Below the pieces are notes generated by a model. It saw only the letters and a program-made list of their open reading frames with translations. It did not search any database and was not told the origin of the DNA. Below, piece after piece: positions 1 to 8,614 of a DNA stretch of 64,000 nucleotides. Source of the DNA: JBBROS01 sp038229135 (GTDB lineage: Bacteria > Pseudomonadota > Alphaproteobacteria > Acetobacterales > Acetobacteraceae); NCBI GenBank assembly GCA_038229135.1, contig JBBROS010000020.1:1-64000 (forward strand), written 5' to 3'. The position numbers and the translations under genes were made by a program. Position 1 is the first letter of the stretch, and every line of letters starts with the position of its first letter.

Positions 1-1110
1 CATCTCGCCGATCCGCCGCAGCACCAGCGGCAGTTGCCCGGTTGGGATGGTGCCGTCCATGCAGAGGTAGTCCGGGCTGATCCGCCCCACCGCCCCGAAG
101 GCTCCCTTGCGGCCCTTCCAGATTGCGATGCTTTCTTCGGCCGACTGGCTCACCCGCAGGCTGATCGGGGCGAACGGTTCGCACAGCGCCGCGATGCGCG
201 CCAGTAGCGCATCCTGCTCCTCCACGCTGCCCTCGACTTCGATGATCAGCAGCGCCTCGGCATCGAGCGGGTAGCCGGCATGGGCGAAGGCCTCGCACGC
301 ATGGATCGCCGGGCGATCCATGAACTCGAGCGCGACGGGGATGATGCCGGAGCCGATGATGGCGTCCACGACGCGCCCGGCCGTCTCGTTCGCGTCGAAC
401 GCCACCAGCATCGCGCGAGCACCTTCCGGGGACCGCAGGATCCTGACCGTGACTTCCGTCACCATCGCGAGCATCCCCTCGCTTCCGGTCAAGAGCCCCA
501 ACCAGTCGTATCCAGCCGCATCCAGATGCGCACCGCCCAGGTCGATGATCTCGCCGTCGATCGTCACGATCCGCAGGCCGAGCAGGTTGTTCACCGTCAC
601 GCCGTATTTCAGGCAGTGCGCGCCGCCCGAGTTCATCCCGATGTTGCCGCCGATCATGCAGGCGAGCTGGCTGCTCGGGTCTGGCGCGTAGAAGAAGCCC
701 TCGGCGCTGACGGCGTTGGTGATGCCGATGTTGGTGACGCCCGCCTGAACCGTCGCGGCCCGGTCGGCGTAGTCGATCTCGAGGATGCGGTTCATGCGCA
801 TCAGCCCGACCACGACGCTGTCCTCCATCGGGAGCGCGCCGCCCGCGAGGCTCGTGCCAGCCCCGCGCGGGATCACGCGGACGCCGTTCGCGTGGAGATA
901 ACGCAACACCGCAGCAACCTGCTCGGTCGTCTCGGGCAGCACGACAGCGAGCGGCGCCTGGCGGTAGGCGGGCAGCCCATCAGTCTCGTAGGGCTTGAGC
1001 CGCAGCGCCTCGCTGATAACGCCAGAGCCCGGCACGATCGCGCGCAGGCCCTCGATGATGGTATCCCGCCTGGCGAGCACGTCGGGCTTGGATTTCGGCT
1101 GAGCGATCAC
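1..1110 (-). CDS. glcD: Glycolate oxidase FAD-binding subunit GlcD, C-terminus cut by window edge
   Basis: FAD-linked oxidase of the GlcD/D-lactate dehydrogenase (VAO/PCMH) family, expected to oxidise glycolate to glyoxylate with GlcE and GlcF. I translated 370 codons with no stop down to base 1, so the last quarter of the roughly 490-residue family length lies outside the window. The start is GTG at 1110, with GGGAGGAG a few bases upstream. The FAD (PCMH) domain shows PRGAGTSLAGG at about residues 81-91 and GGNIGMNSGGAHCLKYG at about 154-170, both typical of GlcD. The FAD-oxidase C domain begins before the edge. glcE/glcF would be expected beyond base 1. glcB (malate synthase G), which consumes glyoxylate, lies 11 kb away. 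Confidence 0.9.
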   Translation of the reverse strand, partial: MIAQPKSKPDVLARRDTIIEGLRAIVPGSGVISEALRLKPYETDGLPAYRQAPLAVVLPETTEQVAAVLRYLHANGVRVIPRGAGTSLAGGALPMEDSVVVGLMRMNRILEIDYADRAATVQAGVTNIGITNAVSAEGFFYAPDPSSQLACMIGGNIGMNSGGAHCLKYGVTVNNLLGLRIVTIDGEIIDLGGAHLDAAGYDWLGLLTGSEGMLAMVTEVTVRILRSPEGARAMLVAFDANETAGRVVDAIIGSGIIPVALEFMDRPAIHACEAFAHAGYPLDAEALLIIEVEGSVEEQDALLARIAALCEPFAPISLRVSQSAEESIAIWKGRKGAFGAVGRISPDYLCMDGTIPTGQLPLVLRRIGEM

Positions 1111-1198
1111 GGTTGGGCTCCTCCCGGCGTTGTTGCCTAAGATGGACCCTTCACACCGCCGGGCAAGATGGTTCGGCGCCGCAGGGCACCGACCGGCC

Positions 1199-1324
1199 TC
1201 AGCCCTGGCGGGCCTTCATGCGCGGGTTCTTCTTGTTGATCACGTAGACGCGGCCATGGCGGCGCACCACGCGGCAGTTCTTGTCGCGCGCCTTGGCCGA
1301 CTTCAGGCTGTTACGGATCTTCAT
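1199..1324 (-). CDS. rpmJ: 50S ribosomal protein L36
   Basis: A 41-residue basic protein starting MKIRNSLKSAKARDKNCRVV and containing GRVYVINKKNPRMKARQG. It is the short zinc-ribbon ribosomal protein L36, in the variant typical of proteobacteria that lacks the full four-cysteine zinc site: only one Cys (residue 17) is seen. It acts in the large ribosomal subunit. It stands alone between glcD and a cupin gene rather than in the spc operon, as is usual for this paralogue. GAAGG lies about 10 bases before the ATG, and a good sigma-70 promoter lies at 1370-1398. Confidence 0.95.
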   Translation of the reverse strand: MKIRNSLKSAKARDKNCRVVRRHGRVYVINKKNPRMKARQG

Positions 1325-1369
1325 CTCTGAACCTTCGGGCGCCGCGGCCCATCTGCATGCGGGAGCGGG

Positions 1370-1398
1370 TTGCTACCCAGGCACTCCCGCCCTGTCAA
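1370..1398 (-). promoter_or_regulatory. Sigma-70 promoter for rpmJ
   Basis: Read on the minus strand, TTGACA (1398-1393), a 17-base spacer and TAGCAA (1375-1370) lie about 45 bases upstream of the rpmJ ATG. The -35 box is a perfect consensus and the spacing is ideal. The site overlaps the 3-prime flank of the upstream cupin gene, so rpmJ probably has its own transcript. Confidence 0.6.
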
Positions 1399-1409
1399 CC
1401 CGGCGTCCG

Positions 1410-1742
1410 TCATTCGAACTCCGTGAGCACGTATCGCGCCGGACCGGGCCCGACCGCGATGGGCCGATGGCGATGCTCGGCGCCGGACGGGATGTGCAGC
1501 ATGTCCCCGGGCCCAGCCTCGACGGCGTGCGACGCGAACTCGTAGCGCAGCCGGCCCTCCAGCACGAACACGCTGTGGCCGGTGTGGCACCACCCTGCCG
1601 CCGGAGCGTCTGGCGAGCGCTCCTGGTAGCGCAGCGCGATGCCGAAGGGTGAGACGGCCTCCCGCACCAGGAGGCCGGGCGCGTGCGGCGTGAGCGGATG
1701 GTCGGCGGCACGAAAGAGGTATGGGCTGTCTGGGTCGGTCAT
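1410..1742 (-). CDS. Small single-domain cupin protein
   Basis: A 110-residue protein with one cupin beta-barrel. Motif 1 is seen around GWCHTGHSVFVLEGRLRYEF (residues 50-69), followed by the turn VEAGPGDMLHIPSGAEHRHR (74-93) that forms motif 2. His residues in HTGH and HIPSGAEHRHR could bind a metal. Substrate and reaction are unknown; small cupins of this kind are often annotated only by fold. ATG at 1742 was chosen because an AGGA lies about 10 bases upstream and the cupin fold begins shortly after. Longer upstream frames run antisense through the neighbouring membrane protein gene. It precedes rpmJ on the same strand. Confidence 0.75.
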   Translation of the reverse strand: MTDPDSPYLFRAADHPLTPHAPGLLVREAVSPFGIALRYQERSPDAPAAGWCHTGHSVFVLEGRLRYEFASHAVEAGPGDMLHIPSGAEHRHRPIAVGPGPARYVLTEFE

Positions 1743-1802
1743 GCCCGCATCCTGCTGCGGCCCATGGTTGACCACAACCGGTTTTGCGCCGATCTCACCA
1801 CC

Positions 1803-2189
1803 ATGCGCATCGATGCCTGGTCTGCCTTCCTCGTCATGCTGTTCGCTCTGGTCGGACTCTGCGGCCTGTTTGCGAGCTACGCGCCGAGCATCCCGTTGGA
1901 GCGCGGCGTGGCCCGCAGCGCCCTGCTCGACCGAGTCCTCGCCGCGGGTGAGATTGGCGCTCTGGAGCCGTTCCGTCCCGCGCTGGGCCCCTTGGCCCGC
2001 CAGGTGCTCGATGGCCCGGGGCCGCTGCCAGAGCGCGTGGCGACAGCCCGCACCGTCGTCGCCGACGAGCAGAGGCGCGAGGCAAGCAGCATCACCTACC
2101 GAACCCGACTGATGCTCGGCGTGATCACCGCCCTCGCTGCAATCCTCGGAACCGGTATCCTCGCCCTGGACCGCAAACGGCGCGCCTGA
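1803..2189 (+). CDS. Small two-helix membrane protein of unknown function
   Basis: About 128 residues. A hydrophobic segment sits near the N-terminus (around AFLVMLFALVGLCGLFASYA) and a second near the C-terminus (around LMLGVITALAAILGTGILAL), followed by the positive tail DRKRRA. Between them is a soluble stretch of about 70 residues rich in Leu, Ala and Arg. It looks like an inner-membrane protein with a periplasmic loop. I do not recognise a family. The start is uncertain: ATG at 1767 is also possible and neither has a clear ribosome site. The gene faces the minus-strand cupin and yraN genes. Confidence 0.5.
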   Translation: MRIDAWSAFLVMLFALVGLCGLFASYAPSIPLERGVARSALLDRVLAAGEIGALEPFRPALGPLARQVLDGPGPLPERVATARTVVADEQRREASSITYRTRLMLGVITALAAILGTGILALDRKRRA

Positions 2190-2196
2190 ACAACGC

Positions 2197-2571
2197 TCAG
2201 GCCGCCTCTCCCCGGAACGCATCGGCGATCCGCCTTACACGACCGCCCGCATCCACCAGCAACATGTCGAATCGCACGCCCTCCCGCCCCCAGCCCGGGT
2301 TGTCCGCAAGTGCAATCTCGGAGGCAGCCAGCAGACGCTGAATTTGCTTCGGCCCGAGCGCATGAGCCGCTCCCGCAAGCGTCGCCCGCGATTTCACCTC
2401 GACCATCGCGGTCAGCCCATGCCGCTCCGCTACGAGATCGATCTCACCAGCCGCCGTCCGCAGCCGCCGCGCGACGATCGACCACCCATCACGCGCCAGC
2501 GCCGCCTCGGCCAGCGCTTCCGCCTCCCGGCCCCGATGGTTGTTCGCCCGCCCCTGCACCCGCCGATCCAT
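2197..2571 (-). CDS. YraN/UPF0102 family endonuclease-fold protein
   Basis: 124 residues of the UPF0102/YraN family, which adopts a restriction-endonuclease-like (Holliday junction resolvase-like) fold; its cellular role is not settled. The family signature is clear: RGREAEALAEAAL near the N-terminus, GEIDLVAE at about residues 42-49 and MVEVKSR at about 55-61, giving the E-D-ExK acidic/lysine cluster of the PD-(D/E)XK fold. Length matches the family. In many proteobacteria it sits beside rsmI; here it precedes an ABC transporter operon and ends only 7 bases from the convergent membrane protein gene. Confidence 0.88.
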   Translation of the reverse strand: MDRRVQGRANNHRGREAEALAEAALARDGWSIVARRLRTAAGEIDLVAERHGLTAMVEVKSRATLAGAAHALGPKQIQRLLAASEIALADNPGWGREGVRFDMLLVDAGGRVRRIADAFRGEAA

Positions 2572-2612
2572 CCCGGATCTCCAAAGCCCACCCCCACCCT
2601 CAACCGAATTAC

Positions 2613-3614
2613 CTAATTTTCCATTAACGCCCGCCCCTCCTCAACCGCATGGCACGCCACAAGCACGTCCCCATCCCGCGTGTGGCCCGGCCGTTCCACC
2701 CGGCACCGCTCGTTGGCCAGCTTGCACCTCGGATGGAACGTGCAGCCCGCGGGCGGCGCGATCGGGCTCGGCACCTCGCCCCCCACCGGCGAGCGCTCCC
2801 GCCCCGTCATCTCCAAATCAGGAATCGCATCCAGCAGCAGCCGAGTATACGGGTGCCGCGGCCGCCGGAACACGCTCTCCCCCGGCCCGATCTCCACGAT
2901 CCGCCCAAGATACATCACGCCCAGCTGGTCCGACATGTGCCGCACCACGGCCAGGTTGTGGCTGATGAACAGGTAGGTCAGCCCCATCCGCTGCTGCAGG
3001 TCCCGCATCAGGTTCAAGATCTGCGCCTGGACCGAAACGTCCAGCGCGCTGGTCGGCTCGTCGGCCACCAGGAACTCCGGCTCGCTGCTCAGCGCCCGCG
3101 CGATGCTGATCCGCTGCCGCTGCCCGCCGCTGAACTCGTGCGGATATTTCTCCCCGTCGCGCGGCGACAGCCCCACCTGGCTCAACAGCTCTCCCACCCG
3201 CGCCCGCACCCGCGTGGCGCCCGAAAGGAGCCCGAACGCCCGGATCGGCTCCGCCACGATGTCCTGCACCCGCCAGCGCGGGTTGAGGCTCGCATACGGG
3301 TCCTGGAAGATCATGTTCATCCGCCGCCGCAGGGCCGGCTGCTGCCGCGCCGCCGACAGGCTCTGGCCCTCGAACCGGATCGAGCCGCCGGTCGGCGCAT
3401 ACAGCCCCACCGCCAGCCGGGCCACCGTGCTCTTGCCGCACCCGCTCTCGCCCACAAGGGACAGCGTCGTCCCGCGCGGGATGGCAAACGAGATCTCGTC
3501 CACCGCCCGCAAGGTCTGCTTGCCCTCGCCCGCCAGCGTCCGCTGCAGCCAGGGCCGCGACACGTCGAAGCTGCGGCTCAGCCGCGCCGCCTCGAGCACG
3601 GGTGCCTCAAGCAT
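2613..3614 (-). CDS. Peptide-type ABC transporter ATPase (DppF/OppF-like)
   Basis: 333-residue ATPase of the oligopeptide/dipeptide/nickel subfamily, one of the two nucleotide-binding subunits of the importer encoded here. Walker A is GESGCGKST (residues 55-63), the Q-loop is FQDPYASLNPR, the signature is FSGGQRQRISIARAL, Walker B is FLVADEPTSALD and the switch His is in FISHNLAVV. The C-terminal oligopeptide extension has HPYTRLLLDAIP and the Cys pattern CTFHPRCKLANERC typical of OppF/DppF. It overlaps the preceding dppD-like gene by 8 bases and is the last gene of a four-gene operon. The substrate cannot be read from the ATPase. Confidence 0.93.
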   Translation of the reverse strand: MLEAPVLEAARLSRSFDVSRPWLQRTLAGEGKQTLRAVDEISFAIPRGTTLSLVGESGCGKSTVARLAVGLYAPTGGSIRFEGQSLSAARQQPALRRRMNMIFQDPYASLNPRWRVQDIVAEPIRAFGLLSGATRVRARVGELLSQVGLSPRDGEKYPHEFSGGQRQRISIARALSSEPEFLVADEPTSALDVSVQAQILNLMRDLQQRMGLTYLFISHNLAVVRHMSDQLGVMYLGRIVEIGPGESVFRRPRHPYTRLLLDAIPDLEMTGRERSPVGGEVPSPIAPPAGCTFHPRCKLANERCRVERPGHTRDGDVLVACHAVEEGRALMEN

Positions 3615-4590
3615 GCGCCACCTCCCGCGCCGCGTCCGCGTGCAACCAGCAGGCCGCCTGCGTCGCCCCGGCCGGAAGCAGGCCAGGCCGCTCCACCCGG
3701 CATCGGTCGAACACCTTCGGGCAGCGCGGGTTGTAAGGGCACCCCGGCGGGATCGACGTCAGCCGCGGCATGGCCCCGTCGATCTGCTGCAGCCGCCCCA
3801 CCCGCGCCGAGAGCGACGGGATGCTCCCCATCAGCCCCTCCGTGTAAGGGTGCGCCGGATGCTTCACCACGTCCCGCACCGGCCCGACCTCGATGATCCG
3901 CCCCGCATACATCACCGCCACCCGGTCCGCCGTCTCCGCAATCACGCCCATGTCGTGCGTCACCAGCATCACCGCCGTCCCATGCTCGCGCGTAAGGCGT
4001 TTCAGCAGCGTGATGATCTGCGCCTGGATCGACACGTCGAGCGCCGTCGTCGGCTCGTCGGCGATCACCAGTTGCGGCTCCGCGCACAGCGCGAGCGCGA
4101 TCACCACGCGCTGCCGCATGCCGCCCGAGAACTGGTGCGGGTAGCTGTCGATCCGCGCCGCTGCGGCCGGAATGCCCACCTGCTCCAGCCAGTCCACCGC
4201 CCGCGCCCGCGCCTCCGAGGCGCGCAGGCCCAGATGCGCCTGCATCGTCTCGACCAGCTGGTGGCCGACCGTATACAGCGGGTTCAGCGTCGTCAGCGGG
4301 TCCTGGAAGATCGCCCCGATCCGCTTGCCCCGGATCTGCCGCATCCGGCTGTCCGGCAGGCCGTCGATCCGCTCACCCTCGAGCCGCACCTGGCCCGCCG
4401 AGATACGCCCGGGCGGCTCCAACAGCCCGATGATGGCGGCGCCGGTCAGGGATTTGCCTGCCCCGCTCTCGCCGACCACGCCCAGCACCTCCCCCGCCGC
4501 GATCGACAGGCTCACCCCGTCCAGCGCGCGCAGAACGCCACGCCGGGTCGGGAACTCCACAGTGAGGTCGGTGACCTCGAGCAACGCCAT
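3607..4590 (-). CDS. Peptide-type ABC transporter ATPase (DppD/OppD-like)
   Basis: 327-residue partner ATPase of the same importer. Walker A is GESGAGKS (residues 40-47), the Q-loop FQDPLTTLNPLY, the signature FSGGMRQRVVIALAL, Walker B LVIADEPTTALD and the H-loop LVTHDMGVI. The C-terminal family region has HPYTEGLMGSIP and CPYNPRCPKVFDRC. The start ATG at 4590 lies 11 bases after the stop of the upstream permease gene. The frame continues upstream without a stop, but only antisense-like Arg/Gly-rich sequence is encoded there. Confidence 0.93.
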   Translation of the reverse strand: MALLEVTDLTVEFPTRRGVLRALDGVSLSIAAGEVLGVVGESGAGKSLTGAAIIGLLEPPGRISAGQVRLEGERIDGLPDSRMRQIRGKRIGAIFQDPLTTLNPLYTVGHQLVETMQAHLGLRASEARARAVDWLEQVGIPAAAARIDSYPHQFSGGMRQRVVIALALCAEPQLVIADEPTTALDVSIQAQIITLLKRLTREHGTAVMLVTHDMGVIAETADRVAVMYAGRIIEVGPVRDVVKHPAHPYTEGLMGSIPSLSARVGRLQQIDGAMPRLTSIPPGCPYNPRCPKVFDRCRVERPGLLPAGATQAACWLHADAAREVAHA

Positions 4591-4601
4591 CCGCAATCCT
4601 C

Positions 4602-5513
4602 CTAACGCAACCGCGGGTTCAGCGCGTCGCGCAGCCAGTCGCCCAGCAGGTTGATCGAGAGCACCATCAGCACCAGCGAGATGCCGGGGAAGATGGTGAT
4701 CCACCACTCGCCGCTGAACAGGAAGTCGTTCCCGATCCGGATCAGCGTGCCCACGGAAGGCTGCGTTGGCGGCAGCCCCACGCCCAGGAACGACAGCGTC
4801 GCCTCGCTCAGGATCGCGAGCCCCAGCGTGAGCGTCCCGATCACCAGCACCGGCCCCATCACGTTGGGCAGGATGTGCGTCACCATGATCCGCGCCGGCG
4901 ACAGCCCGATCACCCGCGCGGCCATCACGTATTCCTTGCTCCGCTCCACCAGCGTCGATCCCCGCACCGTCCGCGCGAATTGCGGCCAGAACGAAATCCC
5001 GATGGCGAAGATCAGCACGTAGATCGTCAGCGCCTCGTGCATGTCCCGCGGCAGCACGGCCGACACGACGCCATCGACCAGCAGCGCGATCAGGATGGCC
5101 GGGAAGCTCAGCTGCACATCGGTCACCCGCATCAGCACCGCATCCACGAGCCCGCCCGCGTAACCCGCCACGAGCCCGACCGTGACGCCGACGATCACCG
5201 CGAACAACACCGCCGATGCGCCCACGATCACGCTGATCCTCATGCCGTACATGATGCCCGACAGCACGTCCCGCCCCTGGTCGTCCGTCCCCAGCGCGTG
5301 TGCCGCCTCGCCGTCCGGCATGAACACGGGAGGTTTCAGGCTGTCCATCAGGTTCAGGCTGGCCAGGTCGAACGGGTTGAACGGCGCGATCCAGCGGCTG
5401 AACAGCGCCGAGACCAGCAGCAACAGCAGCACGAACGCCGAGATCATCGCCACCGGGGAGCGCCGGAAGCTGTAGGCCACGTCGCTGTCCCAGACCCGTG
5501 CGAGCACGCTCAT
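4602..5513 (-). CDS. Peptide-type ABC transporter permease (DppC/OppC-like)
   Basis: 303-residue inner-membrane permease. An N-terminal helix around MISAFVLLLLLVSALFS is followed by the OppC-type periplasmic loop with HALGTDDQGRDVLSGIMYG (about residues 77-95), then five further helices. The EAA loop that contacts the ATPases is seen at YVMAARVIGLSPARIMVTHI. The C-terminus GDWLRDALNPRLR is typical of DppC. The ATG at 5513 overlaps the end of the DppB-like gene by 4 bases (ATGA), indicating translational coupling. Confidence 0.93.
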   Translation of the reverse strand: MSVLARVWDSDVAYSFRRSPVAMISAFVLLLLLVSALFSRWIAPFNPFDLASLNLMDSLKPPVFMPDGEAAHALGTDDQGRDVLSGIMYGMRISVIVGASAVLFAVIVGVTVGLVAGYAGGLVDAVLMRVTDVQLSFPAILIALLVDGVVSAVLPRDMHEALTIYVLIFAIGISFWPQFARTVRGSTLVERSKEYVMAARVIGLSPARIMVTHILPNVMGPVLVIGTLTLGLAILSEATLSFLGVGLPPTQPSVGTLIRIGNDFLFSGEWWITIFPGISLVLMVLSINLLGDWLRDALNPRLR

Positions 5514-6493
5514 CGCGCCGCTCCCGGGCGGGACATGCGCAACCGCGGATCCACCGCATAATAAAGCAGGTCGACGATCAGGTTGATCAGCACGAACAGC
5601 ACCGAAATCAGCATTAGGTATGCCGCCATCACCGGGATGTCCGCCACTCGCACGCTCTGCACGAACAGTAGCCCCATGCCGGGCCACTGGAACACGGTCT
5701 CCGTCACGATCGAGAACGCGATGATCCCGCCGATTTGCAACCCTGCGATCGTGATCACCGGTACGAGCGTGTTCCGCAGCGCATGCCCGAAATTGATGGC
5801 GCGCCGCGACAGCCCCCGGGCGCGGGCGAACTTCACGTAGTCCGACCGCAGCACCTCCAGCATCTCCGCCCGCACGAGCCGCATGATGAGAGTGAGCTGG
5901 AACAGGCACAGCGTGACTGCCGGCAGCACGAGCGCCTTCAGGCCCGACACGGTCAGGAACCCGGTGGTCCAATGCCCGAGGTTGACGACGTCCCCCCGCC
6001 CGAAGCTCGGCAGCCAGCGCAGCAGCACGCTGAACACGAGGATGAGCAGGATGCCGATCAGGAAGGTCGGCAGCGACACGCCCACCAGGCTGAAGATCAT
6101 GAACGCCCTCGCCGACGCCGCCGTGCGCCGCAGACCCGTATACACACCCATCGGCACCCCGATCAGCAGCGCAAGGCTCGCCGCCACCCCGGCCAGCTCG
6201 AGCGTGGCCGGCAGCCGCTCGGCGATCAGGTCCATCACCGGGCGCGCCAGGCGGTAGCTGATGCCGAAATTGCCGTGCGCCGCGTTCCACATGAACTTGG
6301 CGTATTGCACGAAGAATGGCTGGTCGAGCCCGAGCTGCGCCACCAGCGCGTCCCGCTTCGCCTCCGTGTAGTCCTGCCCCAGCATGATCGTCACCGGGTC
6401 CCCGACAAAGGCGAACATGGCGAACGCTATCAGCCCGACCACGAGCAGCACCGGGATGGCCTGCAGCACGCGCGAAACGATGAAGGCGAACAA
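5510..6493 (-). CDS. Peptide-type ABC transporter permease (DppB/OppB-like)
   Basis: 327-residue inner-membrane permease and first gene of the operon. It starts with the classic MFAFIVSRVLQAIPVLLVVG helix and has the DppB periplasmic region containing MLGQDYTEAKRDALVAQLGL. The EAA loop is YVKFARARGLSRRAINFGHA, and the C-terminus ends YYAVDPRLR. Six membrane helices are expected. No solute-binding protein gene flanks the operon: the next gene upstream is an unrelated AI-2E family permease 14 bases away on the same strand. The importer must borrow a binding protein encoded elsewhere, possibly one of the three at 33-38 kb. Confidence 0.93.
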   Translation of the reverse strand: MFAFIVSRVLQAIPVLLVVGLIAFAMFAFVGDPVTIMLGQDYTEAKRDALVAQLGLDQPFFVQYAKFMWNAAHGNFGISYRLARPVMDLIAERLPATLELAGVAASLALLIGVPMGVYTGLRRTAASARAFMIFSLVGVSLPTFLIGILLILVFSVLLRWLPSFGRGDVVNLGHWTTGFLTVSGLKALVLPAVTLCLFQLTLIMRLVRAEMLEVLRSDYVKFARARGLSRRAINFGHALRNTLVPVITIAGLQIGGIIAFSIVTETVFQWPGMGLLFVQSVRVADIPVMAAYLMLISVLFVLINLIVDLLYYAVDPRLRMSRPGAAR

Positions 6494-6507
6494 CGGACCT
6501 CTCTCCC

Positions 6508-7587
6508 CTACGTCACGGCCGGCGGCGCGGCATCGCGCTCGTCCCGCTCACTCGCGAACTCCATCATCAAGGTGAAGCCGACGCCCAGCAGCACCGGCCC
6601 CATGAAGATGCCGAGCAAGCCGAACGCCAACGCGCCGCCGAGCACGCCCAGGATCGTCAGCAGGAACGGCAGCTGCGCCCCACGCGCGATGAAATACGGC
6701 CGGATCACGTTGTCGGACCCGCTGATGATGAACGTTCCATACAGCCCCAGGAAGATGCCCCACCCGGTGTGCCCCGTGCCCAGCAGCCAGAGCGTGGCCG
6801 GGATCCAAACCACCGGCGCCCCGATGGGCAGCACGGACAGCAGCCCCGCGATCAGCGCCAGCAGCAATGGCCGCGGCACGCCCGACACGAACAGCCCGGC
6901 CGCCGTCAGCACACCCTGCACCAGCGCGGTGCCCAGGATCCCATAGACGGTCCCCCGCACCGTAGCGCCCGTCACGTGCATCAGACGCTCCGCCCTGTCT
7001 CCCGCGATGCGCCGCGCCAGCCGCCGCAGGACCGCGGCCATGCGGTCCCCCGAGGCCCAGAAGAAGAAAGCCACCAGCAGCGCGATCAGGAACTGCGCGA
7101 GGCCACTCGCGACGCCCAGCAGGAACGTAAGCCCCGTCTCCGCCGCCCGGCCGAAATACGGGCTGAAGAACTTCACCATCGCGCTGAGGTCCTCCGCCCA
7201 GCCATTCCAGTAGTCCCGCAGCGTGGGCCCGACCAGCGGCACGTCGCCCAGCCACACCGGCGCCCCGGGCAGCCCGGCCGCCAGCGCATCGTCGAACGCC
7301 CGCTTCAACACCTTCGCGTCGTCCGCCCCGGCCGGCGCCGCCACCGCGATGGGCAGCACGATCGTGACCGTCACCAGCAGCACCATCAGTCCCGCCGCCC
7401 AGGCGTTGCTCACCCCGAGCCGCCCGCGCAACCACGTGAAGATCGGCCAGGTGCTGTAGACCAGGATCGCGCCCCACAGGACCGCCGAGGCGAACGGCAT
7501 CAGCACGAACGCGCAGCCGATCGCGAGCCCAGCCACCAAGGCCCCGGCCAGCACGCGCTCCACCACCCGGTCCGTCGATCCTGCCAT
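6508..7587 (-). CDS. AI-2E family (PerM/YdiK-type) membrane transporter
   Basis: 359-residue polytopic membrane protein of the AI-2E transporter (PerM/TqsA/YdiK) family, proposed in different members to export small signals or ions. N-terminal helix pairs are seen (LVAGLAIGCAFVLMPFASAV, then AWAAGLMVLLVTVTIVLPI), then a long soluble region with DDALAAGLPGAPVWLGDVPL, and the conserved C-terminal block LLSVLPIGAPVVWIPATLWL ... YGTFIISGSDNVIRPYFI ... LPFLLTILGVLGG. The G(S/T)DNxIRP motif is diagnostic. ATG at 7587 was preferred because GAGGGTG lies just upstream. It is only 14 bases before the dppB-like gene, so the two may be cotranscribed. Confidence 0.88.
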   Translation of the reverse strand: MAGSTDRVVERVLAGALVAGLAIGCAFVLMPFASAVLWGAILVYSTWPIFTWLRGRLGVSNAWAAGLMVLLVTVTIVLPIAVAAPAGADDAKVLKRAFDDALAAGLPGAPVWLGDVPLVGPTLRDYWNGWAEDLSAMVKFFSPYFGRAAETGLTFLLGVASGLAQFLIALLVAFFFWASGDRMAAVLRRLARRIAGDRAERLMHVTGATVRGTVYGILGTALVQGVLTAAGLFVSGVPRPLLLALIAGLLSVLPIGAPVVWIPATLWLLGTGHTGWGIFLGLYGTFIISGSDNVIRPYFIARGAQLPFLLTILGVLGGALAFGLLGIFMGPVLLGVGFTLMMEFASERDERDAAPPAVT

Positions 7588-7723
7588 GCCCACCCTCAAC
7601 ATCCATCGGGCGGTAACACCCAGGCCGCAAGCGCGCAACGCCCCCGGTCGGGCCGAGCTTGCCCGCGCAATGGCCAACGCGCGGGGGCGAGGCTAGACCG
7701 AAGCCCCATCCGAGGAGCCCGCC

Positions 7724-8503
7724 ATGCCCCGCTTCGCCGCCAACCTGTCCATGATGTTCAACGAGGTCCCGTTCCTCGACCGCTTCGCCGCTGCCGCAGG
7801 AGCCGGGTTCACGGCCGTCGAGTTCCTGTTCCCCAACGAGCACCCGGCCGCCGAAATCCGCACCCGGCTCGAGGCGAGCGGCCTCGAGCTCGCGCTGTTC
7901 AACGCGCCTCCCGGCGACTGGGCCGCCGGCGAGCGCGGCACCGCCTCCCTCCCCGGCCGCCAGGACGAGTTCCGCGACGGCATCGGGCGCGCCCTCGAGT
8001 ACGCCGGCACGCTCGGCGGCCGCCTGGTGCACGTCATGGCCGGCATCCCACCCACCGGGACCGCACACGCCACCGCCGCCGCACTCTACGCCAGCAACCT
8101 CGCCTGGGCTGCCGAGCGCGCCACCGCGCAGGGGGTGCGCCTCTGCATCGAGCCCATCAACGCGCGCGACATGCCCGGCTACCACCTCGGCACCATGGCC
8201 CAGGGTGCCGCCGTGGTGGCCGCTCTCGGCGCCGCACGGGTCGGGTTGCAGTTCGACATCTACCATTGCCAGGTCACCGAGGGCGACCTCACCCGCAGGC
8301 TCGAGCTCCACATGCCCCACATCGCCCACATCCAGATCGCCGACGTGCCTGGCCGCAACGAGCCGGGCACTGGGGAGATCGCCTGGGACCGCGTCCTGCC
8401 CGTGCTCGACCGCCTCGGCTACGCCGGCTGGGTCGGCTGCGAGTATCGCCCGGCGGGCGAAACGCTGGCTGGCCTGGATTGGCTCGCGCGCTTCCGGGGG
8501 TGA
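7724..8503 (+). CDS. Hydroxypyruvate isomerase / 2-oxo-tetronate isomerase (OtnI family)
   Basis: 259-residue xylose isomerase-like TIM barrel of the Hyi/OtnI family. It starts MPRFAANLSMMFNEVPFLDR, which closely follows the family N-terminus, and continues with GFTAVEFLFPNEHPA. The metal/catalytic glutamates are in CIEPINARDMPGYHL (about residue 144) and GCEYRPAG near the C-terminus; HxxIADVPGRNEPGTGEI is also characteristic. Hyi interconverts hydroxypyruvate and tartronate semialdehyde. OtnI interconverts 2- and 3-oxo-tetronate, feeding OtnK and OtnC. Both enzymes of that second route are encoded at 45.1-47.0 kb, so OtnI is attractive, but the sequence alone does not separate the two activities. 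Confidence 0.85.
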   Translation: MPRFAANLSMMFNEVPFLDRFAAAAGAGFTAVEFLFPNEHPAAEIRTRLEASGLELALFNAPPGDWAAGERGTASLPGRQDEFRDGIGRALEYAGTLGGRLVHVMAGIPPTGTAHATAAALYASNLAWAAERATAQGVRLCIEPINARDMPGYHLGTMAQGAAVVAALGAARVGLQFDIYHCQVTEGDLTRRLELHMPHIAHIQIADVPGRNEPGTGEIAWDRVLPVLDRLGYAGWVGCEYRPAGETLAGLDWLARFRG

Positions 8504-8614
8504 GCGGTCGTCGGCCGAACAATCGTAAAATAGCCGCATCTTAAGTCATTCTTGACGACTGCATCACATACAGGGGAGGTGATTTTTGATTACAGTCCAA
8601 AAAGGATAGACGCG

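Noticed and set aside
280..1140. A plus-strand frame of 286 codons over the left end.
   Set aside because: It is antisense to the glcD gene, whose FAD motifs are unmistakable on the minus strand.
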